Below are positions 38,163 to 46,243 of a stretch of DNA of 64,000 nt, in pieces. The DNA is from Hydractinia symbiolongicarpus (Eukaryota; Cnidaria; Hydrozoa; Anthoathecata; Hydractiniidae): assembly GCF_029227915.1 (NCBI RefSeq), contig NC_079882.1, positions 12,090,001 to 12,154,000 of the forward strand, given 5' to 3'. Both the position numbers and the translations under genes were made by a program. Below the pieces are notes generated by a model that searched no databases, was not told the DNA's origin, and saw only the letters and a list, made by a program, of their open reading frames with translations. Positions within the stretch are counted from its first letter, which is position 1; each line of letters begins with the position of its first letter.

Positions 38163-40929
38163 AGTTCAACATCAATCATGTGATCAGTAATTCATATCTA
38201 AAAATAATAACAATAATTTATTTTAAAAATGCAGCTTGTTAATTTTAAAGCTTAAAACTTGACAGTTACTAAACCATATTTTGTATTCAATCACTTCAAA
38301 AAATCATAATCTGACATTCTTAGTGATTGATTTTTTTTGCATGGAATTGCCTCTTTTCACCTTTATTATTTTTTAGTGCTGTATGCCTAATTAGGATGGC
38401 ATCAGAGGTTTCAAAATAAATTTCATGACCTTTCTATGTTATGACTGAAATAACTTTAACAAAATATCTTATTAAACTAGATCCATATCATAAAGCATGA
38501 ACCATATGTTAATAATACTGTAGCTTATATGCACAAAATCTTTATTTTCCTCTTAACCCTTAAAGTATGGCTCCCAGAAATATCCAGGCAAAAACAGACC
38601 CACAGTTGGACAGCCATAACTCCTAAGGTTGTCATGAAAATTGCTCTTTTATGTTTTAGAACGAGGATGAATTAAACTACCCAATGATACCAAACATGAA
38701 TGGTCTAGGTCTTGTCCTCAGCCATCCACTGCAGCTCGAGCTGATTATATGCAACTAAAAAAAGAAGGGTCATTTCAAAAAACACTCTGCACCACCAAGA
38801 GTTAAAATATATATCCACCTTAAAGATTTTATCTGACCTTGATATACTTGTAATGAAATCTAACATATATGTGCAAGATAAGGTCATTGCATATGTGCAA
38901 GGACCTTATTTCTTATTATATTTTTAACTGGAAAAACAATATAATAAAACAACAACAAATGCATATATTTAGAATCTTCCAAGCATTAAAGCTTTCATTT
39001 TTGAGCATTTCCATTTCAATTTCCTTGAAGATAAACTTCTTTTTCTAACTGTCTGCAAAATGTAGCCACACTACCTTAGATTTTGAGTCTCAGACACAAT
39101 TGTATACATACAAAACACAAATGTGTGTGCATTTTGTTTACATGATACCTTAAGGAAATTCGGAGTTGGTAATGATTCAATCTCGAGGTTATAGCAATGG
39201 AGAAATTTCTAGGTGAGCAATGGAGCAATTTCTAGGTCAGCAATGGTACAATTTTTAGGTCAACAATAAAGAAATTTCTAGGTGAGAAATAAAGAAATTT
39301 CAAGGTAATATCTAGATTAGCAATGCAGAGATTTCTAGGTAACAATGGAGAGATTTTTAGGTGAGTAACGATGTAGATGCAACAGAGAAATTTTTAGGTG
39401 AGAAATGGTACAACTTCTAGGTAATAGCAATAAAAAAATTTCTAGCTTAGACATAGAGAAATATTTAGGTTAGCAATGGATAAATTTTAAGATCAGCAAT
39501 GGATAAATTTCAATGTCAGCAATGGAGAATTCTTTAGGTCAGCAATAAAGAAAGTTTTAAGCCAGCAATTGAGAAATTTCATGGTCAGCAAAAGAGAAAG
39601 TTCTAAGTTGAGTTTTTGTTAGGACATGAAAGTTAATTGTTGACAGGTTCAGTAGCAGTTAAGGATAATGGGGTGTCAGCTACTTCACATGGGCAGACCT
39701 TGGGCAGGCCGTTTTGAATTTCACAACTGTAAAAAATCAATTTCCAGTTAAGTATTGCTGCTGGGTCATAGTTATTTTTTTTTTGATTAGAATGTCTTTT
39801 TTAATTCAAAAGTTAATTTTAGATAATATATTTTTCCTAACATTGGATAGAGCATGACATTAAGGCAAATATGATTATCCCCTTTACAACAAAAAATACC
39901 TGCCAGGTAAAACAGAATAAAAGGACTTCAAAATATGAGACTTATTAATCTTTTCCCAGAAATTTTGAATGAATAAGATTTCAAATCACCTTGATGAAAT
40001 TACCATTACCTGTGGGACTGCAAGTGCAATTTTTCATGTGTACACAATGCAGTTTTCTTGCATTGTGGGATCAAAAATTTTAAATTTAAACCTTCACAGA
40101 GGGTTTACCAAACTCTAATTTACATCCATACATTCTGAATAAAGATGCGAGTCTGAAAAAAGCCAAAGAAGTCTCATTAACAATTATTTACCTTTCTACA
40201 TCAACACTCAGATTGTTAATAACAAAGCATGTGCTAAAAATGGTATTTTGTATATGCATTTTTTTGCTACAAATTTTAAATTAAAAATTCTGTTTTATGG
40301 TCATATTTACACCAAAAATGCACTTTAAAATTCTAAAAATGATAATAAATTGGCAAGGTTTAAAGCTTACCTCCTAATTTAAAACAACTTATTATATCTT
40401 ATAATCTAAAAACACTCATATATCATAAGTATATATTTAAGAAAATAGATCTATTTTGCATGATTTGTATTTACAAGAGAGTCCTAAGATTAAATAAACA
40501 AGGTTAAACAAGCTAACTTTCATGCAATAAAATAAACAAAGGGGAGAAATTGGCTCCAAATTTGTCCCAAATTATACAATCTATATTTTTAAATGCTTGA
40601 AGAGGCTAAACAAGGAGTTTTCAGGAGCAGTGACTGCTATGGTTAGAATGGTACGCAAAACCCTGCATACATATACTAAATCGCAACACAATAATTCAAC
40701 ATTACCAAATGACAAAAACAATTTTAGCTATTTAGCTACCCACGTGCGTCTGTAAGCTTTCCCGCCACATTTAAACACGGTTGGCGTGTATGGCATAGAC
40801 TTCATTTAATCTTGACATGAGATATAGAAGCAAGGTTGACTTAGCGGGCGCAGGGAAGCCGTTTTACCGCCCCTGCGCGCAGACGACAGTGTTGATTCCC
40901 GAGACTGACTGGCTTGATCTGATGCTTTA
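38163..40929. other. Upstream of the unknown minus-strand gene
   Basis: Presumed promoter and 5' UTR exon region of the gene at 38162. No other gene is recognised. It contains the minisatellite at 39196-39606. The remainder is AT-rich. Confidence 0.45.
39196..39606. repeat. Degenerate minisatellite, about 20-22 bp unit
   Basis: About 18 diverged tandem copies of a unit close to GCAATGGAGAAATTTCTAGG plus 1-2 bases (usually TCA or TGA). Units vary in length and sequence, so the array is old or was never homogenised. It lies about 1.0-1.4 kb upstream of the unknown minus-strand gene. Confidence 0.8.
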
Positions 40930-41000
40930 CAGCCTCGTTCCCAGGGCATTTTGCCCTGTTGTTAAAGTTCCACTCCGTAATAACCCTGGGGACGAGGCTG
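40930..41000. repeat. Fold-back element, CCTCGTCCCCAGG family, copy 4
   Basis: AGCCTCGTTCCCAGGG (40931-40946) and CCCTGGGGACGAGGCT (40984-40999) are inverse with a single mismatch, giving a 69-bp hairpin element. Flanks GATGCTTTAC (left) and GATGTTTTGC (right) match at 8 of 10 and may be a diverged target duplication. Confidence 0.65.
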
Positions 41001-41339
41001 GATGTTTTGCAGTATTCTCTTCAATTAACGGACACTCTAAAAGGTATGTTTTGTGGCATGTGTCCAAAAATGCTTTCGTTTTGTAAAGAATCAGTTTTTA
41101 TTATTGCTATTGCATTTCTGCCCACCTCATTATTAGATAGCTCATGTCTGCATTGTAACAATTCCCCCACCAAAGGGGCTCCAGATAGTAGACATGATAT
41201 CCTCTAGCAAACATTTTTACTGGTACTCATTCCAATCTTTTTCGATGAGTATGGGTATGTCGATCTCGTACATTTCCTGGAAGAGTAAAAAACCAAGGTG
41301 ATTAGCTAGTGCAGAAGATAAGCTCAGTAAGGTCATGTA
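41001..41339. other. Intergenic between a fold-back element and a Tigger relic
   Basis: No feature recognised. Part may belong to the decayed DNA transposon that follows. Confidence 0.35.
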
Positions 41340-41760
41340 CTTTGTAGACCCAAAGTTTTGGATGCAAGTGGAAATCATGGAGAAAATCCTCGAAACTCTA
41401 AGAAACTCTAAGGGAAAAGAAATGTCATTTTATTTTTGGATAACGCCACTGTCCATCCACCGTCATTGGTAGACAAGTTTAGCAACAAAAAGATCGTAAT
41501 TTTCTCGCTTACAACCTCTCGATGCTGAAATAATTCAAAGTTTTAAATCTAAGGATCGAAAAAAAGTTAATGCGCTACGTTATTGCCAGTGTTAAAGAGG
41601 ACTTACTAGCTTCAGAAATTACAAAGAAAATTAATGTTCTTCAAGCTATTAATTGGGTCACTAAAGCTTGGGAAGTGGTTCCTTCTGATACAATCCAAAA
41701 CTGCTTTGCTAAATGTGGTTTTACTAAGGAAACAAGTGAAGAAAGATGAAAAAGATATTG
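41340..41760 (+). pseudogene. Tigger-like transposase relic, catalytic C-terminal part
   Basis: Broken plus-strand frames read as the DDE region of a Tigger (pogo superfamily) transposase. LFLDNATVHPPSLVDKF (about 41435-41485) is the second-Asp block. LDAEIIQSFK (about 41520-41550) is the third-Asp block, and an AINWVTKAWEVVPSDTIQNC helix (about 41645-41705) is the usual next element. Frameshifts and a small deletion before the LDAE block disable it. It differs from the pogo copy at 3721, so it is a separate family. Ends were not found. Confidence 0.65.
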
Positions 41761-42129
41761 TCGATAAGGAGTTTAAAGAAACTACTAAAAAGGAATGAAC
41801 ATAAGTGGTTTTTCGCTCCTTTGACACCTTTACCCTGTCAAACCCCGCTTCCACCACCTCCACCCCCAAACCCAGCCTCTTCCCACTTAAAATCGGTAAA
41901 TCCGACAGCATCCGAAAATAAATCCGATAAATTCCGATTCCGATAAAATCCAACGCGTGCAATCGCGATTAACAAGAATAATGCTGACATCAACAAAAAA
42001 TAGAGATTGCGCAATTGAGTAGGGGAAAGTCCCTTACTCAAGGATCCCTTGCCGCGGTCGGGATAATAAAGATGAGTTGGAGGCAAGAAAGATGGAAAAA
42101 ATTGGTTGAAGAGGATCCCCCCCACTGGG

Positions 42130-42550
42130 TAGGTATGTACCGGACCAATTCAAGACCCAGGAAATGTGCAACAAGGTTGTTTAAAAAAACCCCTGGCTAT
42201 TCAAGTATACCCCCGACAGGTTCAAGACGCGGGACATGTGCACTATGGCGGTTGGGGAGTACCCAGAGATGCTCAGACATGTTCCGGACAGGTTCAAGAC
42301 GCGAGACATGTGTAATATGGCGGTTCGAGATAGACCCCATCTACTCGAGTTTGTTCCGGACTGGTTCGTTACCCTGGACATGTGTAGTAGCACTGCTCCT
42401 CGATTGCTCAATGCTTATCGTCAGCGGAAAGCGGAGAAGGCAAGGATTAAGGAGGAGCTGCTTCCATTGGCCTGGCGTCCCGACAGAGTTATAGGCTGGT
42501 GCTTCTCGGAAGATGAAAAGGCGGACCTCGAGCTCTTGTGGGGTAAATAA
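42130..42550 (+). pseudogene. VPDxFKTxxMC tandem-repeat protein (DUF4116-like)
   Basis: The coding frame contains four tandem units of about 22 residues each, built on VPD-x-F-K-T-x-x-M-C (YVPDQFKTQEMC, YTPDRFKTRDMC, HVPDRFKTRDMC, FVPDWFVTLDMC). They are followed by a charged segment (AYRQRKAEKARIKEELL) and ending in CFSEDEKADLELLWGK. A TAA at 42182-42184 breaks the second unit, probably from a GAA codon, and a C-run near 42118-42123 marks a frameshift before the first unit. ATG 42236 gives an open 104-aa remnant. The plus-strand ORF 42015-42494 in another frame is a shadow. Function unknown. Confidence 0.65.
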
Positions 42551-42553
42551 ACG

Positions 42554-42712
42554 ATGAAGGAACAATGCGATGAATGTGAACGAGTACTCGACACCTATGA
42601 CAGATGCTCCTGTGGACGAAGGTTCTTCAAAAAAGCTAAGCTGCTCTGCTGGCACTGCTGGCAGGAGTACATCACGTATAATGGTGGTAGCTGTCCATGT
42701 GATGCTAGTTGA
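42554..42712 (+). CDS. Small zinc-ribbon-like protein (52 aa)
   Basis: A short ORF starting 3 bases after the previous stop. It has four cysteine pairs in 52 residues: CDEC near the start, CSC at about 18-20, CWHC in the middle and CPC before the end. This fits two zinc sites, and CSCGRRFF and LLCWHCWQ resemble ribbon knuckles. ATG 42554 lies in the context AAACGATG, which recurs at two other starts in this block. No stop interrupts it. Role unknown; such proteins in compact viral genomes are often nucleic-acid binders or transcription factors. Confidence 0.55.
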   Translation: MKEQCDECERVLDTYDRCSCGRRFFKKAKLLCWHCWQEYITYNGGSCPCDAS

Positions 42713-42740
42713 GGTTTTGTTTTTCTACAAATAAAAAGAC

Positions 42741-43493
42741 ATGTCTGACAAAATGAACAAAACACTAAACTTTTCTGGAATCGAAGTACCAACCACGAAC
42801 ATCTTATTAAATGTAGACTTGAAAATCATGAAACCTTCCGAAGTTGATGTATACAAGATCCTAATCTCATCGATGGTCAACTTTTCAGTCCATAGCAACA
42901 CGATCAAGTTCAAGCGCATCTATGTGGGATACAAGGAGTCGGATGACAAGATCACATCCCTCTGCATTCAGGCCCCAAATCAAAATAGCTATGGTATCAA
43001 AAAATATAACGAGACTGCCAAGTGGAAAGTGTGCTTTATCATCGATCTTGAAAACCCAAAGCAGACCGATTATATCAAGTGCATGCAAAAGATCAACCCC
43101 CGGATCTGTGAGCTCGCCAAGAACTACAAGCACCCCATGACCAAGCACATCTCACCCATCAAGGAGAGATCAATTCCCACCTTTTGCCAGCAGAGCACAA
43201 AGTACGAAGACGGTAAGCCAGTCAGGAAGATAACCACGCCATTCTTCAACAGGCACCGACAGCAAGTAGATCCGGCTATTTATGATGGGAAGAGGCTTCT
43301 CATGGTGGCAGTTATAACATACAGAGATGTATACCTTTCATCCAACACCATCCCAGAAAGGAGCCTCGATATTCGGCAAGCGATCATCACTGGGGCTCAC
43401 GACATACCAAAACAGTTGCTGATGATCGATGTTGATGAAGGAGATTTTTCAGAAGATGAAGCTGACAACGCTGACTCTGTAGACCTCGAGTAA
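42741..43493 (+). CDS. Virus-like element protein, 250 aa with acidic C-terminus
   Basis: An intact ORF with MSDKMNKTLNFSGIEVPTTN at the start and a strongly acidic tail (DVDEGDFSEDEADNADSVD). The middle is globular by composition (IKFKRIYVGYKESDD; KWKVCFIIDLENPK; RLLMVAVITYRDVYL). No family can be named. A basic/aromatic core plus an acidic tail is typical of viral single-stranded DNA-binding proteins, so this is one hypothesis. It lies 28 bases after the zinc-ribbon ORF, same strand, and is the only long gene of the block without a visible break. Confidence 0.6.
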   Translation: MSDKMNKTLNFSGIEVPTTNILLNVDLKIMKPSEVDVYKILISSMVNFSVHSNTIKFKRIYVGYKESDDKITSLCIQAPNQNSYGIKKYNETAKWKVCFIIDLENPKQTDYIKCMQKINPRICELAKNYKHPMTKHISPIKERSIPTFCQQSTKYEDGKPVRKITTPFFNRHRQQVDPAIYDGKRLLMVAVITYRDVYLSSNTIPERSLDIRQAIITGAHDIPKQLLMIDVDEGDFSEDEADNADSVDLE

Positions 43494-43548
43494 GAAACGA
43501 TAGTCAATCAGGCGAACCTTCGGGTTTAGTTGTAGTGGATGCAAAGAT

Positions 43549-43577
43549 TTCTATGGTTGGTATTCAGCCATAGAAAC
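43549..43577 (+). repeat. Hairpin just before the 83-aa ORF
   Basis: TTTCTATGG and CCATAGAAA are perfect 9-bp arms around an 11-base loop, ending 4 bases before ATG 43582. Its position suggests a 5' leader structure or a boundary between transcripts. Confidence 0.55.
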
Positions 43578-43581
43578 AAAC

Positions 43582-43833
43582 ATGAACGACTTTAAGGCAC
43601 TGAAAAAGGAAGCGAAAGCACTAAAGGCTCGTAACTATTCAACTATGAAAAAAGCTGAACTACTCGAAGCGATCCGCAAAGCCAAGTACAAGGACGCTTC
43701 TACACAAACAGACGGTCCTTATTGCGAACCTTGTTGTACTATCGCTTGGGAGAAGAATCTTGAGCACCTTCTGGAAGATCTCGCTCAAAGGCAGCGAAAT
43801 ATCATACACGATACAAAAATTGCTGATCGATAG
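43582..43833 (+). CDS. Small SAP/Rho-N-like protein (83 aa)
   Basis: The first 35 residues (FKALKKEAKALKARNYST, then MKKAELLEAIRKAKYK) fit the two-helix SAP or Rho N-terminal pattern, a small DNA/RNA-binding fold. A Cys pair follows (YCEPCC), then a helical C-terminus. It is the last rightward gene before a convergent hairpin. Intact, with a conserved-looking start. Function beyond probable nucleic-acid contact is not known. Confidence 0.55.
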   Translation: MNDFKALKKEAKALKARNYSTMKKAELLEAIRKAKYKDASTQTDGPYCEPCCTIAWEKNLEHLLEDLAQRQRNIIHDTKIADR

Positions 43834-43868
43834 TGATACAGGTGAAGTGGTTGGCATAGCCTAGTAGA

Positions 43869-43908
43869 GTTTTGTGGGAGCTTATGTAGAAGCTACCTCC
43901 AACAAAAC
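43869..43908. terminator. Hairpin between convergent virus-like genes
   Basis: GTTTTGTGGGAGCTT (43869-43883) pairs imperfectly with AAGCTACCTCCAACAAAAC (43890-43908). It sits between the stop of the rightward cluster (43833) and the end of the leftward cluster (43962), where a bidirectional transcript end is expected. Terminator function is inferred from position only. Confidence 0.4.
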
Positions 43909-43961
43909 TTACACTGAGTAGGCAGGCGGTTCATCTAGATACCACTTACATGTTGCACAGA

Positions 43962-44569
43962 TTAAATTTTTTTCATAAGCTCCTGCTTGCCCTCCTCACA
44001 CCCCTTCTCGACCAGCTGCTGACTCTCCCGTTCATTAAGGGACTCTACGATCTTTCTGGTTCTTTGACGTATTTGCTCCTTGAGCAACATATACCGTTGC
44101 TTTTCCTGCATAATCAAGCTGAATTCATAATCGCTAATCATGCCATTCTCCACAGCTCTGCTAATGAGATCGACAACAGAGTTGAGTTTGGTCTCCGCCA
44201 GCATTATGATGTTTTCATGCTTTTTGCTCTTGACATCTAGCCTCTTGCCCGTGTTCCTCAGACCTGCTTGACCCAATGCCACAGCTTTGGTGATGCCCCC
44301 CATAGCCACACGCCAATACCGGATAGCATACTACCAATACCAACACCCGATGTAATGACACTTACGGCCAGCAGACCATGATCGGTGTATCGAACCCACG
44401 TGCCATGCATTTTGAACTTTTTAGTGAGCTTGTCCCGCTCTTTGATCTCGTTACGTAGGTACTGTTCAACCTCTATTTTCTTGATTCTGTACATTTGGCT
44501 TTCATAAGCCTCCGTACCATCGGGAGGTGCACTCGGTAGGCTCGGATAAAGCTTAGCAATATCTGTCAT
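43962..44569 (-). pseudogene. Virus-like membrane-segment protein, frameshifted
   Basis: The start MTDIAKLYPSLPSAPPDGT at 44569 directly abuts the stop of the upstream gene. A charged helix, then a Gly-rich hydrophobic segment (LLAVSVITSGVGIGSMLSGI) follow. At about 44300 a run of six G marks a one-base frameshift, after which the frame 44309-43962 continues with GGITKAVALGQAGL and a long charged helical tail ending KQELMKKI. A Pro-rich start, glycine-zipper segment and coiled tail would suit a virion or membrane protein, but no family is certain. Confidence 0.55.
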
Positions 44570-45226
44570 TTATTCTATGAGCAAATACATAGTAATTTCC
44601 ATGAACGAAACGTTCTTATCGTGGTGATGCTCATCCGTGAGCATGAACTCCAGCCTGTCCGTTGAACTTTTAAGAGGGAGGTATATAGGAGTGTCAAAAC
44701 TCCACGTCAACATGTCTCCCCATGCGTTTAGCTCTTTGGCGGGAAGCATAGCCAGTATCTTGGATTTTTTACCATCCAGTAGGCAATCATCCTCATCTAA
44801 TTGAGGGCAAACAAGTCGTAACCTATGGTATACGTCAGTCCTATAGAATGAATCGTAGTCACCCTTCATATAATATTTTTTACTGGGATTGTAGGGTAGA
44901 CCCAAGGGCTCTTACAGTTGTCGATGAATCACCACCGTGTACCCGTCATTGACACGGAGTCTGCAGAGTCCATTTTTCAGAACAAACAGCTTAATCTTGT
45001 CCTCTGCCTGACCGTTGACGATACTCGCTAAATCCTCGATCTTGTATAACCCATTCATTATTTCAATTCGAGTAACCCTTCGATCAGGTCCTACCTTACG
45101 GATGGTAAACTCGCAGTCTTGGTAGAGATTCAGCCATGTAGGTCGAATGCTGATCGATTTCAGAGCTATCCTAGTATCCTCAAATATCGTGGGGTTTTCT
45201 ATATCTGTGACTTACAACTGTCCCAT
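44570..45226 (-). pseudogene. Virus-like gene, about 218 codons with two in-frame stops
   Basis: One continuous frame from ATG 45226, at the edge of the palindrome, to TAA at 44570. It is broken by TAA at 45214-45212 (codon 5) and TAA at 44914-44912 (codon 105). The last part is open as 44905-44570 (LPYNPSKKYYMKGDYDSF ... SFMEITMYLLIE). The frame otherwise stays coding-like throughout, which argues for recent decay. Product unknown. The end overlaps nothing: TAA is followed at once by the next ATG. Confidence 0.55.
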
Positions 45227-45247
45227 CGTTTCTTTAAAGAAACGATG
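45224..45247. promoter_or_regulatory. Perfect 24-bp palindrome joining two divergent start codons
   Basis: CATCGTTTCTTT followed by its exact reverse complement, without a spacer. The outer three bases on each side are the ATGs of the leftward gene (45226) and rightward gene (45245), leaving only 18 bases between them. Both genes therefore have the same AAACGATG start context. A shared bidirectional promoter or a dimeric protein site would fit; function is inferred. Confidence 0.6.
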
Positions 45248-45934
45248 ATCATTTACTCGTATAACCCTAGAGCATAGTACAAGTCCAACAGAGGTGACTG
45301 GCCTCTCGGTGTAACTAACTTGGAGCATCAGGCCCTCTACGTGTCTACGACTCAGCACATTTTCGTGGCCTTCCCACAGTTAACCAAGTACCCCATTAAA
45401 GTTCCCACTAACTTGTTGAACGATCCTGTGAGTGTAAATTGGGAGGGGCAAGCCTTGGACTATTGGAACATCTAGGTGAATTTCGCTTGTCATTGCGCGA
45501 CAACGGCGTTGGGGATCTCTGCCAAGCACATAAGTGGCTCTGTACCCCTCGTTCAATCCATTTTAAAATTCCACGTGTACTACCACATGAGACGTATTCT
45601 CGCGAGAATGAAGGTACCTATGCCCTACGAAGGGCATAGGTACCTTCATTCTCGAGGCTTTTCCCAGTACGAGAACCCATACTCTACCTCGAGGTATGCA
45701 CAAATATACCGTGAGTATGGTGCGGATCCCAATGCTTTGTATAAATTCAAAGCCCTGGTGTCTTCGTTGACAAATGGTAGATGGTGGCCGCAGGTTAATG
45801 GGGATTAGGCCAAGTTTATCACCCCCACTAGCCAGGGCCTGACATCGAAGGGCCTGATGAAGCTTAGCGAGAGTATTCGCGTTTACGTGATCTTGCTACT
45901 AGGATCCCAAGCAAGTGCCTACTAAACTCCTCAG
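45245..45934 (+). pseudogene. Virus-like gene, multiple in-frame stops and internal fold-back
   Basis: A single frame from ATG 45245 stays coding-like for about 230 codons despite TAGs at 45275-45277, 45473-45475 and 45806-45808, with sequence continuing in frame to a stop near 45916. Recognisable parts are the TNLEHQALYVSTQHIF and YPIKVPTNLLNDP blocks, an ILKFHVYYHMRRILARMKVP helix, and YENPYSTSRYAQIYREYGAD. A perfect 24-bp inverted duplication lies inside (45603-45654). The composition suggests a structural protein of a virus-like element, not proven. Confidence 0.5.
45603..45654. repeat. Perfect 24-bp inverted repeat inside a virus-like frame
   Basis: The left arm, beginning CGAGAATGAAGGTACCTATG (45603-45626), is exactly repeated in inverse (45631-45654) around ACGA. 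It lies within coding sequence, where such perfection is unexpected, so it is more likely a templated fold-back mutation than an original feature. Confidence 0.75.
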
Positions 45935-45998
45935 GCTTGTCTTGAATATCTTCCTCTTGTATAAAGCCTTCGTTATCGTATCCTGGATTTTCATCCAT
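45864..45998 (-). CDS. Small acidic ORF (44 aa), doubtful
   Basis: Starts MDENPGYDNEGFIQEEDIQ at 45998 and ends at 45864, partly overlapping the rightward frame. Its acidic, Tyr-containing start and position just upstream of the divergent ORF at 46028 would fit a small viral-type gene. Length is too short for confidence. Confidence 0.3.
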   Translation of the reverse strand: MDENPGYDNEGFIQEEDIQDKPEEFSRHLLGILVARSRKREYSR

Positions 45999-46027
45999 TT
46001 ATTCAAGCCTCATAACTCTACTAATAA

Positions 46028-46243
46028 ATGTACGGAACGAAGTTAGATTCTCACAAGGAAATCAAGACTATGTTGGCAATGAAAGGCAAGAAACAGCATG
46101 TTAAAGTCTCCCACAACCCCAGCACGATCAATCAAAAGGAAGACTTGTATATCGACATACCTAATTTGGGTAAAGATGATGTAATTTTCCCGGGCTCTCT
46201 TAAACTCCTCTTTGACTTAGAGCTTACTGGTACCAAAAATTGA
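46028..46243 (+). pseudogene. Possible capsid-protein N-terminus, truncated
   Basis: A 71-aa ORF ending where the coding-like sequence stops. HNPSTINQKEDLYIDIP followed by LGKDDVIFPGSLKLLFDLEL looks like the opening strands of a jelly-roll coat protein of the type carried by Polinton/adintovirus-like elements, recalled from family character only. After LTGTKN the DNA becomes AT-rich and simple (from about 46240), so most of the gene is missing and the element is broken here. Confidence 0.4.

Larger units (their letters stand above)
42015..46243. mobile_element. Virus-like gene island (Polinton/adintovirus-type candidate), decayed
   Basis: A 4.2-kb block with higher GC than its surroundings, no introns and very tight packing: a 3-base gap between the ORFs at 42550 and 42554, and a stop directly followed by ATG at 44570/44569. 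Gene order: rightward repeat protein, zinc-ribbon, 250-aa protein and 83-aa protein; then convergent leftward genes (44569-43962, 45226-44570); then divergent rightward genes from 45245 and 46028. I associate these protein types with multi-gene virus-like elements in cnidarian genomes from memory, not from a search. No polymerase, integrase or terminal repeats lie inside, and both edges seem truncated. Stops and frameshifts show it is a fossil. Confidence 0.5.

Noticed and set aside
39196-39606. CRISPR-like array
   Set aside because: Repeats are continuous and diverged, without unique spacers, in a eukaryotic context.
42341-43148. Minus-strand ORFs across 42181-43148
   Set aside because: Antisense to the repeat protein and the 250-aa frame; composition is that of a reverse-strand shadow.
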